Source: Streptomyces sp. NBC_00670 (GTDB lineage: Bacteria > Actinomycetota > Actinomycetes > Streptomycetales > Streptomycetaceae). From it: 64,000 nt of DNA. The notes beneath the pieces were generated by a model. It was not told where the DNA came from. It was given only the letters and a program-made list of their open reading frames with translations, and searched no databases. This document shows, piece after piece, positions 37,116 through 45,879 of this stretch (the first letter of the stretch is position 1; the number at the start of each line of letters is the position of its first letter). The stretch is from the NCBI RefSeq assembly GCF_036226765.1, contig NZ_CP109017.1, forward strand, positions 1,875,501-1,939,500, written 5' to 3'. The position numbers were made by a program, and so were the translations under genes.

Positions 37116-38342
37116 TCAGTTGTCGTCCTCGTCGATCAGGAAGCCCCGCATCGGGGACGGAGCCTGGCCCATCGGGGACGGGCCCTGCGGCCTGACCGGC
37201 GCCATCGGCTGCGTCATCGCGGGCGTCATCTGCTGCTGCCCGCCGTACGACGGCGCCGACGGCCCCTGCGGACCACCCATCGGCTGGTTGCCGCCGTAGG
37301 ACGGCGCGCTCGCCCCCGCCGGCGCCATGGACGGCGCGGACGGCGACGGCAGCGACGCCGTGGCCGGCGTGCGCGGCGGCGCCAGCGAGTCGTCGGCCTG
37401 GGTCTCCAGCTGACGCAGCTGCGACTCCAGGTACGACTTCAGCCGCGTACGGTACTCGCGCTCGAAGCCGCGCAGATCCTCGACCTTGCGCTCCAGCGTG
37501 GCGCGGGCGGACTCCAGGGAGCCCATCGCGACGCGGTGCTTCTCCTGCGCGTCCCGCTCCAGGGCGTCGGCCTTGGCACGGGCGTCCCGCTCCAGACCCT
37601 CGGCACGCGAACGCGCCTCGCCGACGATCTTGTTGGCCTCTGAGCGGGCCTCGGCGATCGCCTGGTCGGCGGTCTGCTGGGCCAGCGAGAGGACACGGGC
37701 GGCGCTGTCGCCACCAGGGCCCTGACCGGGGCCGCCCATCGGACCACCCATGGGGCCGGGGCCACCCATCGGACCGCCCATGGGGCCGCCCATCTGCTGC
37801 ATGGGCGGCTGGCCGCCCATCGGTCCCTGGCCCATGGGACCGGGGCCCTGACCCATCGGGCCGGGACCCTGCGGGCCGCCCTGACCGCCACCGGGGCCGG
37901 CGGGCAGCTGCGGGGCGCCGCTCGGCAGCTGGGGCGGACCACCCATGGGGCCACCCATCTGCTGCTGCGGCGGGCCCGATATGCCGGCGGGCACCGGAGC
38001 GCCGGGACCTCGCATGCCCTGCTGCGGGTGCCCCTGCTGCGGATGGCCCTGCTGGTGGGGGCCGCCCTGCTGGTGCGGACCGCCCTGCTGCTGGTGCGGG
38101 CCGCCCTGGTGCGGCGGTCCGTCCTGGCCCTCCGGGGGCTTGCGCATGTTCTGCTGGTTCTGCGCGGCGGCACGCGTGGCCGCGGCCAGCTTGGCGCGCA
38201 GGTCCTCGTTCTCGCGCAGCAGCCGGGTCAGTTCGGCTTCGACCTCGTCGAGGAAGGCATCGACCTCGTCCTCGTCATAGCCTTCTCGGAGGCGGACGGT
38301 CGTGAACTGCTTGTTCCGCACGTCCTCGGGGGTCAACGGCAT
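37116..38342 (-). CDS. divIVA: DivIVA polar growth protein
   Basis: DivIVA marks the hyphal tip and directs polar wall growth and branching in Streptomyces. The 408-aa protein has the conserved N-terminal domain [42 protein letters not shown], with the membrane-contact residues, leading into the first coiled coil. Residues of about 70-205 form a Gln/Pro/Gly/Met-rich linker, followed by a second coiled coil ([56 protein letters not shown]...). The C-terminal tail is Pro/Ser/Gln-rich and ends [10 protein letters not shown]. It is the last gene of the division cluster, 52 nt after yggT. Confidence 0.97.
   Translation of the reverse strand: MPLTPEDVRNKQFTTVRLREGYDEDEVDAFLDEVEAELTRLLRENEDLRAKLAAATRAAAQNQQNMRKPPEGQDGPPHQGGPHQQQGGPHQQGGPHQQGHPQQGHPQQGMRGPGAPVPAGISGPPQQQMGGPMGGPPQLPSGAPQLPAGPGGGQGGPQGPGPMGQGPGPMGQGPMGGQPPMQQMGGPMGGPMGGPGPMGGPMGGPGQGPGGDSAARVLSLAQQTADQAIAEARSEANKIVGEARSRAEGLERDARAKADALERDAQEKHRVAMGSLESARATLERKVEDLRGFEREYRTRLKSYLESQLRQLETQADDSLAPPRTPATASLPSPSAPSMAPAGASAPSYGGNQPMGGPQGPSAPSYGGQQQMTPAMTQPMAPVRPQGPSPMGQAPSPMRGFLIDEDDN
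37725..38130 (-). repeat. Low-complexity linker repeats in divIVA
   Basis: Many imperfect short repeats encode [23 protein letters not shown] and QGHPQQG in this part of divIVA. They separate the two coiled coils. Length variation between strains is expected. Confidence 0.7.
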
Positions 38343-38394
38343 TTCTTCACCTCAACGTTGTCGTCGGCAGTCGGCAGGCCCATGTCGTCCACGC

Positions 38395-38685
38395 TCACCC
38401 CAGTGCACTACCCACGAGGGAGATCAGGATGTAGACGATGATCATCAGTACGAAGAAGGACAGGTCGAGCGCCACGCCCCCGAGACGCAGCGGCGGGATG
38501 AACCGCCGCAGAAGCTTCAGCGGTGGATCGGTGACAGTGTAGGTCGCCTCGAGGACGACCACCATCGCCCTGCCGGGTTGCCATGAGCGGGCGAACTGGA
38601 AGACGTAGTCCATGACCAACCGGAAGATGAGCACCACGAGGAAGCACATCAGCACGACGTAGACGACCTGCACCACCACGCCCAT
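38395..38685 (-). CDS. yggT: YggT family membrane protein
   Basis: This 96-aa protein has two hydrophobic helices, VVVQVVYVVLMCFLVVLIFRLVMDYVF and LDLSFFVLMIIVYILISLVGSAL. The loop between them holds the family segment EATYTVTDPPLKLLRRFIPPLRLGG. YggT proteins often lie beside sepF and divIVA in Gram-positive bacteria and cyanobacteria, and a link with division or osmotic tolerance has been suggested, but no activity is established. It lies 62 nt after sepF and 52 nt before divIVA, so it is part of the same transcription unit. Confidence 0.93.
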   Translation of the reverse strand: MGVVVQVVYVVLMCFLVVLIFRLVMDYVFQFARSWQPGRAMVVVLEATYTVTDPPLKLLRRFIPPLRLGGVALDLSFFVLMIIVYILISLVGSALG

Positions 38686-38747
38686 GATCCGTGCGTCCCT
38701 CTCCCCTGTTTCTGTGCGTCATTCCTGGTCCTGCCGGGCCCTGCTTC

Positions 38748-39380
38748 TCAGCTCTGGTTGAAGAACCCGCCCTCTGCGATGCGGGCCTTGTCCTCCGCCG
38801 TGACATCGACGTTAGCAGGAGACAACAGGAAGACCTTCTGCGTCACCCGCTCGATGCTGCCGTGAAGACCAAACACCAGACCGGCCGCAAAGTCGACAAG
38901 TCGCTTCGCGTCTGTGTCATCCATCTCAGTCAGATTCATGATCACCGGGGTGCCCTCACGGAAGTGTTCCCCGATGGTACGGGCCTCGTTGTAGGTCCGG
39001 GGGTGAAGTGTCGTGATCCGGTACGGCTCTCGTTCCGACACGACCTTGGGCATGATCACCGGTGCGTTCTTCTCCAGGCTGGCGCGTTCTTGTGTGATGG
39101 ATGCCACGGGCGCGATGCGTGCCGGACGTCCGGATTCCGCGGGAAGCGAAGCGGCGTGGGGCAGTGGCTCGCGCGGCGCGGGCGGCTGTACCGATCGTGC
39201 CGGTTCGTCCCGTTGCGGCTGAAGTGACTGGTGTGACGGCTCGTGCCGACGGCGCTCCCGTTCGGGCTCCGGGTCGAGCTCCGGTTCGAAGTCGTCGTCG
39301 GGGTCGAACCCCCTGCCGTCGTACCCATCGTCCTCCACGAGGCCGAGGTAGACCGCCATCTTGCGCATCGCGCCGGCCAT
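38748..39380 (-). CDS. sepF: Cell division protein SepF
   Basis: SepF anchors FtsZ filaments to the membrane, a vital role in actinobacteria, which lack FtsA. The 210-aa protein has an N-terminal membrane-targeting helix ([18 protein letters not shown]), an acidic/Pro-rich linker to about residue 95, and the conserved SepF core ([58 protein letters not shown]). It ends [18 protein letters not shown]...FFNQS. The ATG at 39380 is used; the internal MRKMAVYLG could also serve. The 129-bp gap upstream contains a candidate -10, TATGGT, on the minus strand (39478-39473). Confidence 0.96.
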   Translation of the reverse strand: MAGAMRKMAVYLGLVEDDGYDGRGFDPDDDFEPELDPEPERERRRHEPSHQSLQPQRDEPARSVQPPAPREPLPHAASLPAESGRPARIAPVASITQERASLEKNAPVIMPKVVSEREPYRITTLHPRTYNEARTIGEHFREGTPVIMNLTEMDDTDAKRLVDFAAGLVFGLHGSIERVTQKVFLLSPANVDVTAEDKARIAEGGFFNQS

Positions 39381-39472
39381 GCTCCGAGTCCTCCGCTCTG
39401 TGGTGGATCCACTGACGACTTCCCAAGTGCCCGCGATCCACGAGGTCGTTACGCCCGCTACCAGCGGTAATG

Positions 39473-39478
39473 ACCATA
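39473..39478 (-). promoter_or_regulatory. Candidate -10 (TATGGT) for sepF
   Basis: TATGGT sits in an unusually AT-rich stretch (AGAAAATATGGTCATTA) within the 129-bp yggS-sepF gap, the only sizeable gap between ftsZ and sepF. No clear -35 is seen. Confidence 0.35.
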
Positions 39479-39509
39479 TTTTCTGCTGTGGTCCGACTTC
39501 CTGGCGACG

Positions 39510-40229
39510 TTACCCGAGCCCGGGGCGGACTCCGAGTACCGCAGTGCCGACGCGTACATGTGTCGCCCCGGCCGCCACGGCCTGTTCGAGGTCCGTACTC
39601 ATCCCCGCGGAAACCATGTTCGCAGCAGGATGAGTCCGGCGCAGTACGGTCGACAAATCCATCAACCGCTCGAACGCCGCCTGTTGACGTCCCGCGTACT
39701 CCCCGGTGAGCGGCGCGACGGTCATCAGTCCGTCCAGCCGCAGTCCGGGAGCCTGTGCCACCAGGGAGGCCAACTCCCCGATGCCGTCGGGTCCGACGCC
39801 GCCGCGCTCGCCCCGTCCGCTCTCCCCCGCGTCCAGCGCGACCTGCAGCAGACAGCCGACCTCGCGGCCGGTCCGTTCCGCCTCCCTGGAGAGCGCCGTG
39901 ACGAGCCGGGCGCGGTCGACGGACTGCACGAGTGCGGCATAACCGAGCACGGAACGCACCTTGTTGGTCTGCAACTGGCCCACGAAGTGCCAGGTGAGCG
40001 GCAGATCCGAACAGGCGGCGGCCTTGGGGGCCGCGTCCTGGTCCCGGTTCTCGGCGACGTGCCGCACGCCGAGTCCGGCGAGGAGGCGCACGTCGCTCGC
40101 GGGGTAGGTCTTGGTGACCACGATCAGGGTCACCTCCTCCCGCTTGCGCCCCGCGGCCACGCACGCGGCGGTGATGCGGTCCTCCACCTGTGCCAGGTTC
40201 GCGGCGAGTTGAGCCCTGCGGTCGGTCAT
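39510..40229 (-). CDS. yggS: YggS family PLP homeostasis protein
   Basis: YggS/PROSC proteins bind PLP on an alanine-racemase-like barrel without racemase activity and help control PLP supply. The 239-aa sequence shows the PLP-lysine region LIVVTKTYPASDVRLLAGLGVRHVAENRDQDAAPK, the motif WHFVGQLQTNK, and LDGLMTVAPL, MVSAGMSTDLEQAVAAGATHVRVGTAVLG at the end, where Ser/Gly residues hold the phosphate. The family motif NExKP near residue 60 is altered to NRDQD, a mild oddity. It starts 6 nt after pgeF and is commonly found next to ftsZ in Gram-positive bacteria. Confidence 0.94.
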   Translation of the reverse strand: MTDRRAQLAANLAQVEDRITAACVAAGRKREEVTLIVVTKTYPASDVRLLAGLGVRHVAENRDQDAAPKAAACSDLPLTWHFVGQLQTNKVRSVLGYAALVQSVDRARLVTALSREAERTGREVGCLLQVALDAGESGRGERGGVGPDGIGELASLVAQAPGLRLDGLMTVAPLTGEYAGRQQAAFERLMDLSTVLRRTHPAANMVSAGMSTDLEQAVAAGATHVRVGTAVLGVRPGLG

Positions 40230-40235
40230 GTTCCT

Positions 40236-40976
40236 TCAGTCCAGCCAGACATAGCCGGCGAGCCGCCCGGTGGTGCGGTCGCGGCGGTAGGAGAAGTGGT
40301 CCTGCGACTCCCGGGTGCACACCGGGGAGCGCACCCGGTCGTGCACACCGAGGCGTTCGAGCTGGGCGTGCACTCCGGCGGCCACGTCGAGCGCCGGCGT
40401 ACCCCAACTCGTCTCGGCGTGCGCCGCCGGCTCGACGGCGGCGACCTCGGCGCGCATGGCCTCGGGCACTTCGTAGCAGCGGCCGCAGACGGCGGGGCCG
40501 GTGCGGGCGGTGATCCGGGCCGGGTCGGCGCCGAGTGCGGTCATCGCGCGCACGGCGGCGGGGACGACACCGGCGACCATGCCGGGCCGTCCGGCGTGCG
40601 CGGCGGCGGCGACCCCGGCGACGGGGTCGGCGAGCAGGACGGGCACGCAGTCGGCGGTGAGGACGGCGAGGGCGAGGCCGCGGCGGGTGGTGACCAGGGC
40701 GTCCACGGCGGGAAGTTCGGCGGTGCCGCTCTCCCAGGGTCCGTCGACGACGGCCACGTCGGCGCCGTGCACCTGGTTCATCCAGACGACGGCGCCGGGG
40801 GCGATCCTCAGGGACTTCGCGGCGAGTTCGCGGTTGGTGCGCACGGCGTCGCCGTCGTCACCGACCGCGCCGCCGAGGTTGAGCTCCTCGTACGGAGCGG
40901 CGCTCACCCCGCCCCACCGGTCGGTGAAGGCGAAGTGCGCGCCACTCGGGTCGGGAGCGTCGAGGGGGCCTATCAC
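40236..40976 (-). CDS. pgeF: Peptidoglycan editing factor / multicopper polyphenol oxidase (YfiH)
   Basis: This 246-aa protein belongs to the YfiH/LACC1 family. E. coli PgeF removes L-Ser wrongly placed in muropeptides, and other members act on purine nucleosides. Metal-binding motifs are visible in [28 protein letters not shown] and [15 protein letters not shown] (family AHAGWRG, here AHAGRPG). [15 protein letters not shown] and [18 protein letters not shown] complete the signature. GTG at 40976 overlaps the ftsZ stop as GTGA, so its expression is coupled to ftsZ. Which of the reported activities applies here is unknown. Confidence 0.92.
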   Translation of the reverse strand: MIGPLDAPDPSGAHFAFTDRWGGVSAAPYEELNLGGAVGDDGDAVRTNRELAAKSLRIAPGAVVWMNQVHGADVAVVDGPWESGTAELPAVDALVTTRRGLALAVLTADCVPVLLADPVAGVAAAAHAGRPGMVAGVVPAAVRAMTALGADPARITARTGPAVCGRCYEVPEAMRAEVAAVEPAAHAETSWGTPALDVAAGVHAQLERLGVHDRVRSPVCTRESQDHFSYRRDRTTGRLAGYVWLD

Positions 40977-42166
40977 TTGAGGAAGTCCGGAACGTCCAGT
41001 TCCTCGGCGGCGCTGTCCGAGTACGTCCGCGACGGCGGCACCGGCGGGCCGGCCGGGAGGTCGTTGACCGGCTCCGGGGCGGGCTCGGGCGCGGCCTCCT
41101 TGGGGGTGACGCTGCCGAGCGAGCCGAAGGACGGGCGGCTCTCCGCCTGCCGTACCGGCGCCGGCTCCTCGCGCTTGGCCGAGGCCGAGCCGAGGACGGT
41201 GTCCCGCTTGGACGGCGGCTGACCGCCGTCGAACCCGGCGGCGATGACGGTGACCCGCACCTCGTCGCCGAGCGCGTCGTCGATGACGGCGCCGAAGATG
41301 ATGTTGGCCTCGGGGTGCGCGGCCTCGCTGACCAGCTGGGCGGCCTCGTTGATCTCGAACAGGCCGAGGTCGGAGCCGCCGGAGATGGAGAGCAGCACGC
41401 CCCGGGCGCCGTCGATGGAGGCCTCGAGCAGCGGCGAGGAGATCGCCATCTCGGCCGCCGCCACCGCGCGGTCGTCACCGCGGGCCGAGCCGATGCCCAT
41501 GAGCGCCGAACCGGCCTCGGACATGACGGACTTGACGTCGGCGAAGTCGAGGTTGATCAGGCCGGGGGTGGTGATCAGGTCGGTGATGCCCTGGACACCG
41601 GAGAGCAGGACCTGGTCGGCCGACTTGAAGGCGTCCAGGACCGAGACCTGGCGGTCCGAGATGGACAGCAGACGGTCGTTGGGGATGACGATGAGGGTGT
41701 CGACCTCTTCGCGGAGCTCGGCGATGCCGTCCTCGGCCTGGTTGGCGCGGCGCCGTCCCTCGAAGGTGAACGGGCGCGTGACCACACCGATGGTGAGGGC
41801 GCCGAGGGAGCGGGCGATGTTGGCCACGACGGGTGCCCCGCCGGTGCCGGTGCCGCCGCCTTCACCGGCTGTCACGAAGACCATGTCGGCCCCCTTGAGG
41901 ACCTCCTCGATCTCCTCGCGGTGGTCCTCCGCGGCCTTGCGGCCGACGGCCGGGTTGGCTCCGGCGCCGAGTCCGCGGGTGAGTTCGCGGCCGACATCGA
42001 GCTTGACGTCGGCGTCGCTCATCAACAGCGCCTGTGCGTCGGTGTTGATGGCGATGAACTCGACGCCCTTGAGACCGACCTCGATCATCCGGTTGATGGC
42101 ATTGACACCACCGCCGCCGACACCGATGACTTTGATGACTGCGAGGTAGTTCTGCGGTGCTGCCAC
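40973..42166 (-). CDS. ftsZ: Cell division GTPase FtsZ
   Basis: FtsZ forms the Z ring, and in Streptomyces the ladders that divide aerial hyphae into spores. The 397-aa protein carries the N-terminal [19 protein letters not shown], the tubulin signature [15 protein letters not shown], the T7 loop with catalytic Asp ([16 protein letters not shown]), and the C-terminal tail [18 protein letters not shown]. The conserved end DVPDFL binds partners such as SepF. GTG at 42166 gives [13 protein letters not shown]. It has its own long upstream region and is coupled to pgeF by a GTGA overlap. Confidence 0.99.
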   Translation of the reverse strand: MAAPQNYLAVIKVIGVGGGGVNAINRMIEVGLKGVEFIAINTDAQALLMSDADVKLDVGRELTRGLGAGANPAVGRKAAEDHREEIEEVLKGADMVFVTAGEGGGTGTGGAPVVANIARSLGALTIGVVTRPFTFEGRRRANQAEDGIAELREEVDTLIVIPNDRLLSISDRQVSVLDAFKSADQVLLSGVQGITDLITTPGLINLDFADVKSVMSEAGSALMGIGSARGDDRAVAAAEMAISSPLLEASIDGARGVLLSISGGSDLGLFEINEAAQLVSEAAHPEANIIFGAVIDDALGDEVRVTVIAAGFDGGQPPSKRDTVLGSASAKREEPAPVRQAESRPSFGSLGSVTPKEAAPEPAPEPVNDLPAGPPVPPSRTYSDSAAEELDVPDFLK

Positions 42167-42453
42167 GTCGAAGGCCTCTCGCCTCGAGTTACGTGTCGCC
42201 GCATCACCGGAGCACTGCCGGCCCCGCGATCCGACGACTGATGCCGAATGGGACGGTCCGAACGCCGACCCGAACCCTAACGCTGAAGTTTAGGGTTACC
42301 AGTGTGTCTGTTCCTTGAAGTCTTCTGAACAGGACACTAAGTCGACAAGTGGCGCGCGTTCAACGAACACGCCGAACCTCCCGTTTTTCTTTTCACCCTA
42401 TGTGATCAGCCGTAGCGCTGCCCAACCAGGGTGCTGGCCTGCGCGGATGTGCG
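42167..42453 (-). promoter_or_regulatory. ftsQ-ftsZ intergenic control region
   Basis: This 287-bp gap is the largest in the cluster and should hold the ftsZ promoters; S. coelicolor ftsZ is known to have several, one developmentally controlled. Visible elements are an 8-bp inverted repeat AACCCTAA/TTAGGGTT (42273-42280 and 42290-42297) and three GACAC pentamers, the WhiA-type motif (42193-42197 and 42304-42308 on minus, 42333-42337 on plus). An AT-rich patch, GTTTTTCTTTTCACCCTATG, lies near 42380-42400. No single -35/-10 pair stands out. Confidence 0.65.
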
Positions 42454-43287
42454 TCAACTCCCCGATGACGCCGGGGCGGTGGGGACGCTCACGTCGAAGT
42501 GGCGTGCGCGCGGTGCCGCTTTCATGAGCGCGGTGAGGGTACGGGCCTTCGCGCGCCCCTGCTCGGCGCTGCCCCACAGCACGGTACGGCCGCCGCCCAA
42601 CTCCAGCGTGACGGAGTCGTAGGAGCGGACCGTGACGGTACGGGTGGTGCGGGCCACGGCGGCCGGGAGGTCGCGGGCGACGTCCACCGCCGCGCGCGTC
42701 AGCCGCTCGGCGGGGAAGCGGCGGGCGGAGGCGCCGCGGGCCACGGTCAATTCCAGCAGCGGGGCGCCGTCGGGAATGCGGGAGACAGTGGCGAAGCGCA
42801 CACCCTTTTTGTCCACTTCGACATATTTTCGCGCTTTATTATCTTTTTGGTTGTCGCCCTGCTTTTCCGTTGCGCCGGTTTTCTCGATCACGAGAACCGG
42901 GACACGCTCCGTGACGTTCAGGGTGATTCCGTGCGGCCAGGAACGGGAGACGTCGACGGTGTCGATACGGGGCAGTTCCTCGCGCAGCCGCGCCTCGATC
43001 GCGTTCGTGTCGACGGACAGCAGGGCGTCGCCGAGCGGCACCCGGGCCGTCGTGCGCACCTGGTCCGCGGTGAGCACCCGGGTGCCGGAGACGGAGACGT
43101 GCTCGGCGCGCAGCCACGGGGAGCCGTAGAGGAGCCAGCCGAGGCCGGTGCCGAGGACCACCGCGGCCACGGCGAGCAGGACGAGGGTGCGGCGGCGGGG
43201 CAGCCGCCGCCGCAGGGGCGGCCGGGGCGGGCCGGACTTCTTCGGCTGCTGCCGTTCGCCGCGTTCGGCGGTGGTGGGTCCGGCCAC
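42454..43287 (-). CDS. ftsQ: Cell division protein FtsQ (DivIB)
   Basis: FtsQ is a bitopic membrane protein that links the divisome complex FtsB/L and FtsW/I. The 277-aa sequence has a basic cytosolic N-terminus, one transmembrane helix (TLVLLAVAAVVLGTGLGWLLY), the POTRA domain (LRAEHVSVSGTRVLTADQVRTTARVPLGDALLSVDTNAI) and the beta domain ending in MKAAPRARHFDVSVPTAP. Inside the beta domain is a Lys/Asn/Gln-rich insert (GATEKQGDNQKDNKARKYVEV) with AT-rich codons unlike the rest. GTG at 43287 is used, although its AGGAG is only 1 nt away. It starts 25 nt after murG. Confidence 0.95.
   Translation of the reverse strand: MAGPTTAERGERQQPKKSGPPRPPLRRRLPRRRTLVLLAVAAVVLGTGLGWLLYGSPWLRAEHVSVSGTRVLTADQVRTTARVPLGDALLSVDTNAIEARLREELPRIDTVDVSRSWPHGITLNVTERVPVLVIEKTGATEKQGDNQKDNKARKYVEVDKKGVRFATVSRIPDGAPLLELTVARGASARRFPAERLTRAAVDVARDLPAAVARTTRTVTVRSYDSVTLELGGGRTVLWGSAEQGRAKARTLTALMKAAPRARHFDVSVPTAPASSGS
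42796..42890 (-). other. AT-rich patch within ftsQ
   Basis: Codons here are largely AAA, GAT, AAT, GAA and TAT, rare in this GC-rich genome, and encode EKTGATEKQGDNQKDNKARKYVEVDKKGV. The frame is kept. It could be a tolerated loop insertion, a translation slow-point, or the site of an internal promoter for ftsZ; the sequence alone does not decide. Confidence 0.7.
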
Positions 43288-43312
43288 GCTCCTGCCCTTT
43301 CGTCATACGGTG

Positions 43313-44401
43313 CTAACGGCGCGAGGCGATCGCCTCGTACACCATGCCGACGAGCAGTTCGTCGGCGTCCCGGCGGCCGAACTCACCGGCCGCGCGCGAC
43401 ATCTCGTACAGCCGGTGCGGGTTGGCGAGCACGGGCAGGACGTTGTCCCGGACCCAGTCGGGGGTCAGTTCCGCGTCGTCGACCAGCAGTCCGCCGCCGG
43501 CCTTGACCAACGGCTGGGCGTTCAGCCGCTGTTCGCCGTTGCCGATGGGCAGCGGGACGTAGGCGGCCGGGAGCCCGACGGCGGAGAGTTCGGCGACGGT
43601 CATCGCGCCCGCGCGGCAGAGCATCATGTCGGCCGCGGCGTACGCGAGGTCCATCCGGTCCAGGTAACTTACCGGGATGTAGGGGGGCATCCCCGGCATC
43701 TGCTGCACCTGCGGCAGTTCGTTCTTCGGGCCGACGGCGTGCAGGATCTGGATGCCGGCCTGCTGGAGCCAGGGGGCGACCTGCTGGACGACCTCGTTCA
43801 GCCGCCGGGCGCCCTGCGAACCGCCGGAGACCAGCAGCGTCGGCAGGTTGGGGTCGAGCCCGAACGCGGCCCGGGCCTCGGGGCGCACGGCGGCCCGGTC
43901 AAGGGTGGCGATGGTGCGGCGCAGCGGGATGCCGATGTACCGGGCGCCGCGCAGCTTGCTGTCCGGGGTGGAGACGGCGACCTGGGCCGCGTACCGCGAG
44001 CCGATCTTGTTGGCCAGGCCCGGACGGGCGTTGGCCTCGTGGATCACGATGGGCACGCCGAGCCGCTTGGCGGCCAGATAGGCGGGCAGCGCCACGTAAC
44101 CGCCGAACCCGGCCACGGCGTCGGCCTTGGTGCGCTCCAGGACCTGCTCGGCCGCCTTGATCGTGCCGCGCAGCCGGCCCGGGACCGTGATCAGCTCGGG
44201 AGTGGGCCTGCGCGGCAGCGGGACGGCGGGGATCAGCGCGAGTTCGTAGCCACGTTCGGGAACGAGACGTGTCTCGAGTCCGCGCTCCGTGCCCAGGGCC
44301 GTGATCCCCACGGTCGGGTCCTGCCTGCGCAGGGCGTCCGCGAGGGCGAGCGCGGGCTCGATGTGGCCGGCGGTCCCTCCACCGGCGAGGACGACATGCA
44401 C
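43313..44401 (-). CDS. murG: UDP-GlcNAc:lipid I GlcNAc transferase
   Basis: MurG adds GlcNAc to lipid I, making lipid II on the inner face of the membrane. The 362-aa GT-B enzyme begins [24 protein letters not shown], with the family GGTxGH loop. Further motifs are [53 protein letters not shown], and [37 protein letters not shown], where Glu contacts UDP. GTG at 44401 lies 6 nt after ftsW. In many bacteria murC follows murG; here ftsQ does, as is usual for Streptomyces. Confidence 0.98.
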   Translation of the reverse strand: MHVVLAGGGTAGHIEPALALADALRRQDPTVGITALGTERGLETRLVPERGYELALIPAVPLPRRPTPELITVPGRLRGTIKAAEQVLERTKADAVAGFGGYVALPAYLAAKRLGVPIVIHEANARPGLANKIGSRYAAQVAVSTPDSKLRGARYIGIPLRRTIATLDRAAVRPEARAAFGLDPNLPTLLVSGGSQGARRLNEVVQQVAPWLQQAGIQILHAVGPKNELPQVQQMPGMPPYIPVSYLDRMDLAYAAADMMLCRAGAMTVAELSAVGLPAAYVPLPIGNGEQRLNAQPLVKAGGGLLVDDAELTPDWVRDNVLPVLANPHRLYEMSRAAGEFGRRDADELLVGMVYEAIASRR

Positions 44402-44407
44402 CGAAAT

Positions 44408-45754
44408 TCACCGCTCTCCGGACGAACGCGCCCCAGGGGCGCGCCGTCGCATCGTGTTCCATCTCCTGGCGGCCCGAGGGCCTCCAGCCCGCTTTCTACC
44501 AAAGCGAGGTTGCCGCATGGCGAGCGCCGCCCGCGCAGCGGGGTCGTCGCGCGCGAAGGCGATCAGCAACCCGATGGCGAACATGGTCGGCAGCAGGGCG
44601 GACCCTCCGTAGGAGAACAGCGGGAGCGGGACACCGGCGATCGGCAGCAGACCGAGCACCGCACCGACGTTGATCACCGCCTGCGCGGTGATCCAGGTGG
44701 TCACGCCTCCCGCGGCATACCTCACGAAGGGGTCCTCCGTGCGTCCGGCCACGCGGATACCCGCATAGCCTAGAGCCGCGAACAGGGCGAGCACCGACAG
44801 TGTGCCCGCCAGGCCCAGTTCCTCACCGGTGATGGCGAAGATGAAGTCGGTGTGGGCTTCGGGCAGTTGCCCCCATTTCTCCACGCTCGCGCCGAGCCCG
44901 GAACCGAACAGTCCGCCGGAGGCGAGCGCGTAGATGCCGTGCACCGCCTGCCAGCAGGAGTCGTCGGGGCCCGGGTCGGTGGCGCCCAGGCAGCCGAGCC
45001 GGGCCATGCGGTTGGGGCTGGTCCTGATCAGGACGGTGCCGATGAGCGCGGCGATGCCGAGCACGCCGGCGAACATCCGGGTCGGCGCCCCGGCCAGCCA
45101 GAGCAGCCCGAACAGGATCGCGGTGAGGATGATCGCGGTGCCCATGTCGCCGCCGAGCATGATCAGTCCGAGCAGCAGTCCGGCCGCGGGGACCAGCGGC
45201 ACCAGCATGTGCTTCCACTGGGTCAGCAGCCGTTTGTCCTGTTTGCGGGCGAGCAGGTCGGCGCCCCACAGCACCAGCGCGAGCTTGCCGAACTCGCTGG
45301 GCTGGATCTGGAAGGAGCCGCCGAGCGAGATCCAGTTCTTGTTGCCGTTGACCGCGACCCCTATCCCCGGCACCTGCACGAGCATCATCAGGAAGACCGA
45401 GCCGGCCAGGATGGGGTAGGCCAGCGCGCGGTGCAGCCGTACCGGCATCCGGGAGGCGGCGAGCAGCAGCCCCGTGCCGATCACGGCGGCCAGGAACTGC
45501 TTGCGGAAGAAGTACGAGCCCGACAGCGACATCTGCAGCGCGGTGATCTGGGAGGCCGAGTAGACCATCACCAGACCGAGCCCGGTGATCAGCAGACTGC
45601 TGCCGAGGATCAGGTAGTAGGCGGTGAGCGGCCGGTCCCACGCCTTGCGCGCCCGCGCGTGCAGACGGTGCAGGGCCGAGTTGCCGGGGGGCCGGACGGC
45701 GGAGGCCGGGGGTCTCCTGCCGGGCGGGCGGGGCGCGGTGCGGCTACCGGACAT
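44408..45754 (-). CDS. ftsW: Septal peptidoglycan polymerase FtsW (SEDS)
   Basis: FtsW is the SEDS glycosyltransferase that polymerises lipid II at the septum together with FtsI. The 448-aa protein has ten hydrophobic helices after a basic N-terminus. Recognisable segments are NGNKNWISLGGSFQIQPSEFGKLALVLW, LGGDMGTAIILTAILFGLLWLAG, EAHTDFIFAITGEELGLAG and LLPIAGVPLPLFSYGGSALL, the SEDS signature. The conserved catalytic Asp is in HTDFIF. ATG at 45754 is used; a GTG lies three codons upstream. The frame stays open far upstream, but that region overlaps murD. A 125-bp gap precedes it. Confidence 0.97.
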   Translation of the reverse strand: MSGSRTAPRPPGRRPPASAVRPPGNSALHRLHARARKAWDRPLTAYYLILGSSLLITGLGLVMVYSASQITALQMSLSGSYFFRKQFLAAVIGTGLLLAASRMPVRLHRALAYPILAGSVFLMMLVQVPGIGVAVNGNKNWISLGGSFQIQPSEFGKLALVLWGADLLARKQDKRLLTQWKHMLVPLVPAAGLLLGLIMLGGDMGTAIILTAILFGLLWLAGAPTRMFAGVLGIAALIGTVLIRTSPNRMARLGCLGATDPGPDDSCWQAVHGIYALASGGLFGSGLGASVEKWGQLPEAHTDFIFAITGEELGLAGTLSVLALFAALGYAGIRVAGRTEDPFVRYAAGGVTTWITAQAVINVGAVLGLLPIAGVPLPLFSYGGSALLPTMFAIGLLIAFARDDPAARAALAMRQPRFGRKRAGGPRAARRWNTMRRRAPGARSSGER

Positions 45755-45879
45755 CAGCGGCACCTGCCGGAACGTGCCGCCGCCCCCGGGTGCGGCCCGG
45801 GGGAAGTGCCCCGGGGCTCGGACCACATCGCATCCACGCGTCCTCCCATCCCGGCACCGCCGGCAACGGCAGGCCCGGA

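Noticed and set aside
37725..38130. Repeat-rich block in divIVA considered as a CRISPR-like array
   Set aside because: The repeats are imperfect, of varying length, in frame, and encode the DivIVA linker. There are no uniform repeats with unique spacers and no cas genes.
39440..39480. A BldD-like site TTACCGCTGGTAG upstream of sepF
   Set aside because: It departs from the TNAC-N5-GTNA pattern at the last position, and a single near-match in a 129-bp gap is not enough to call.
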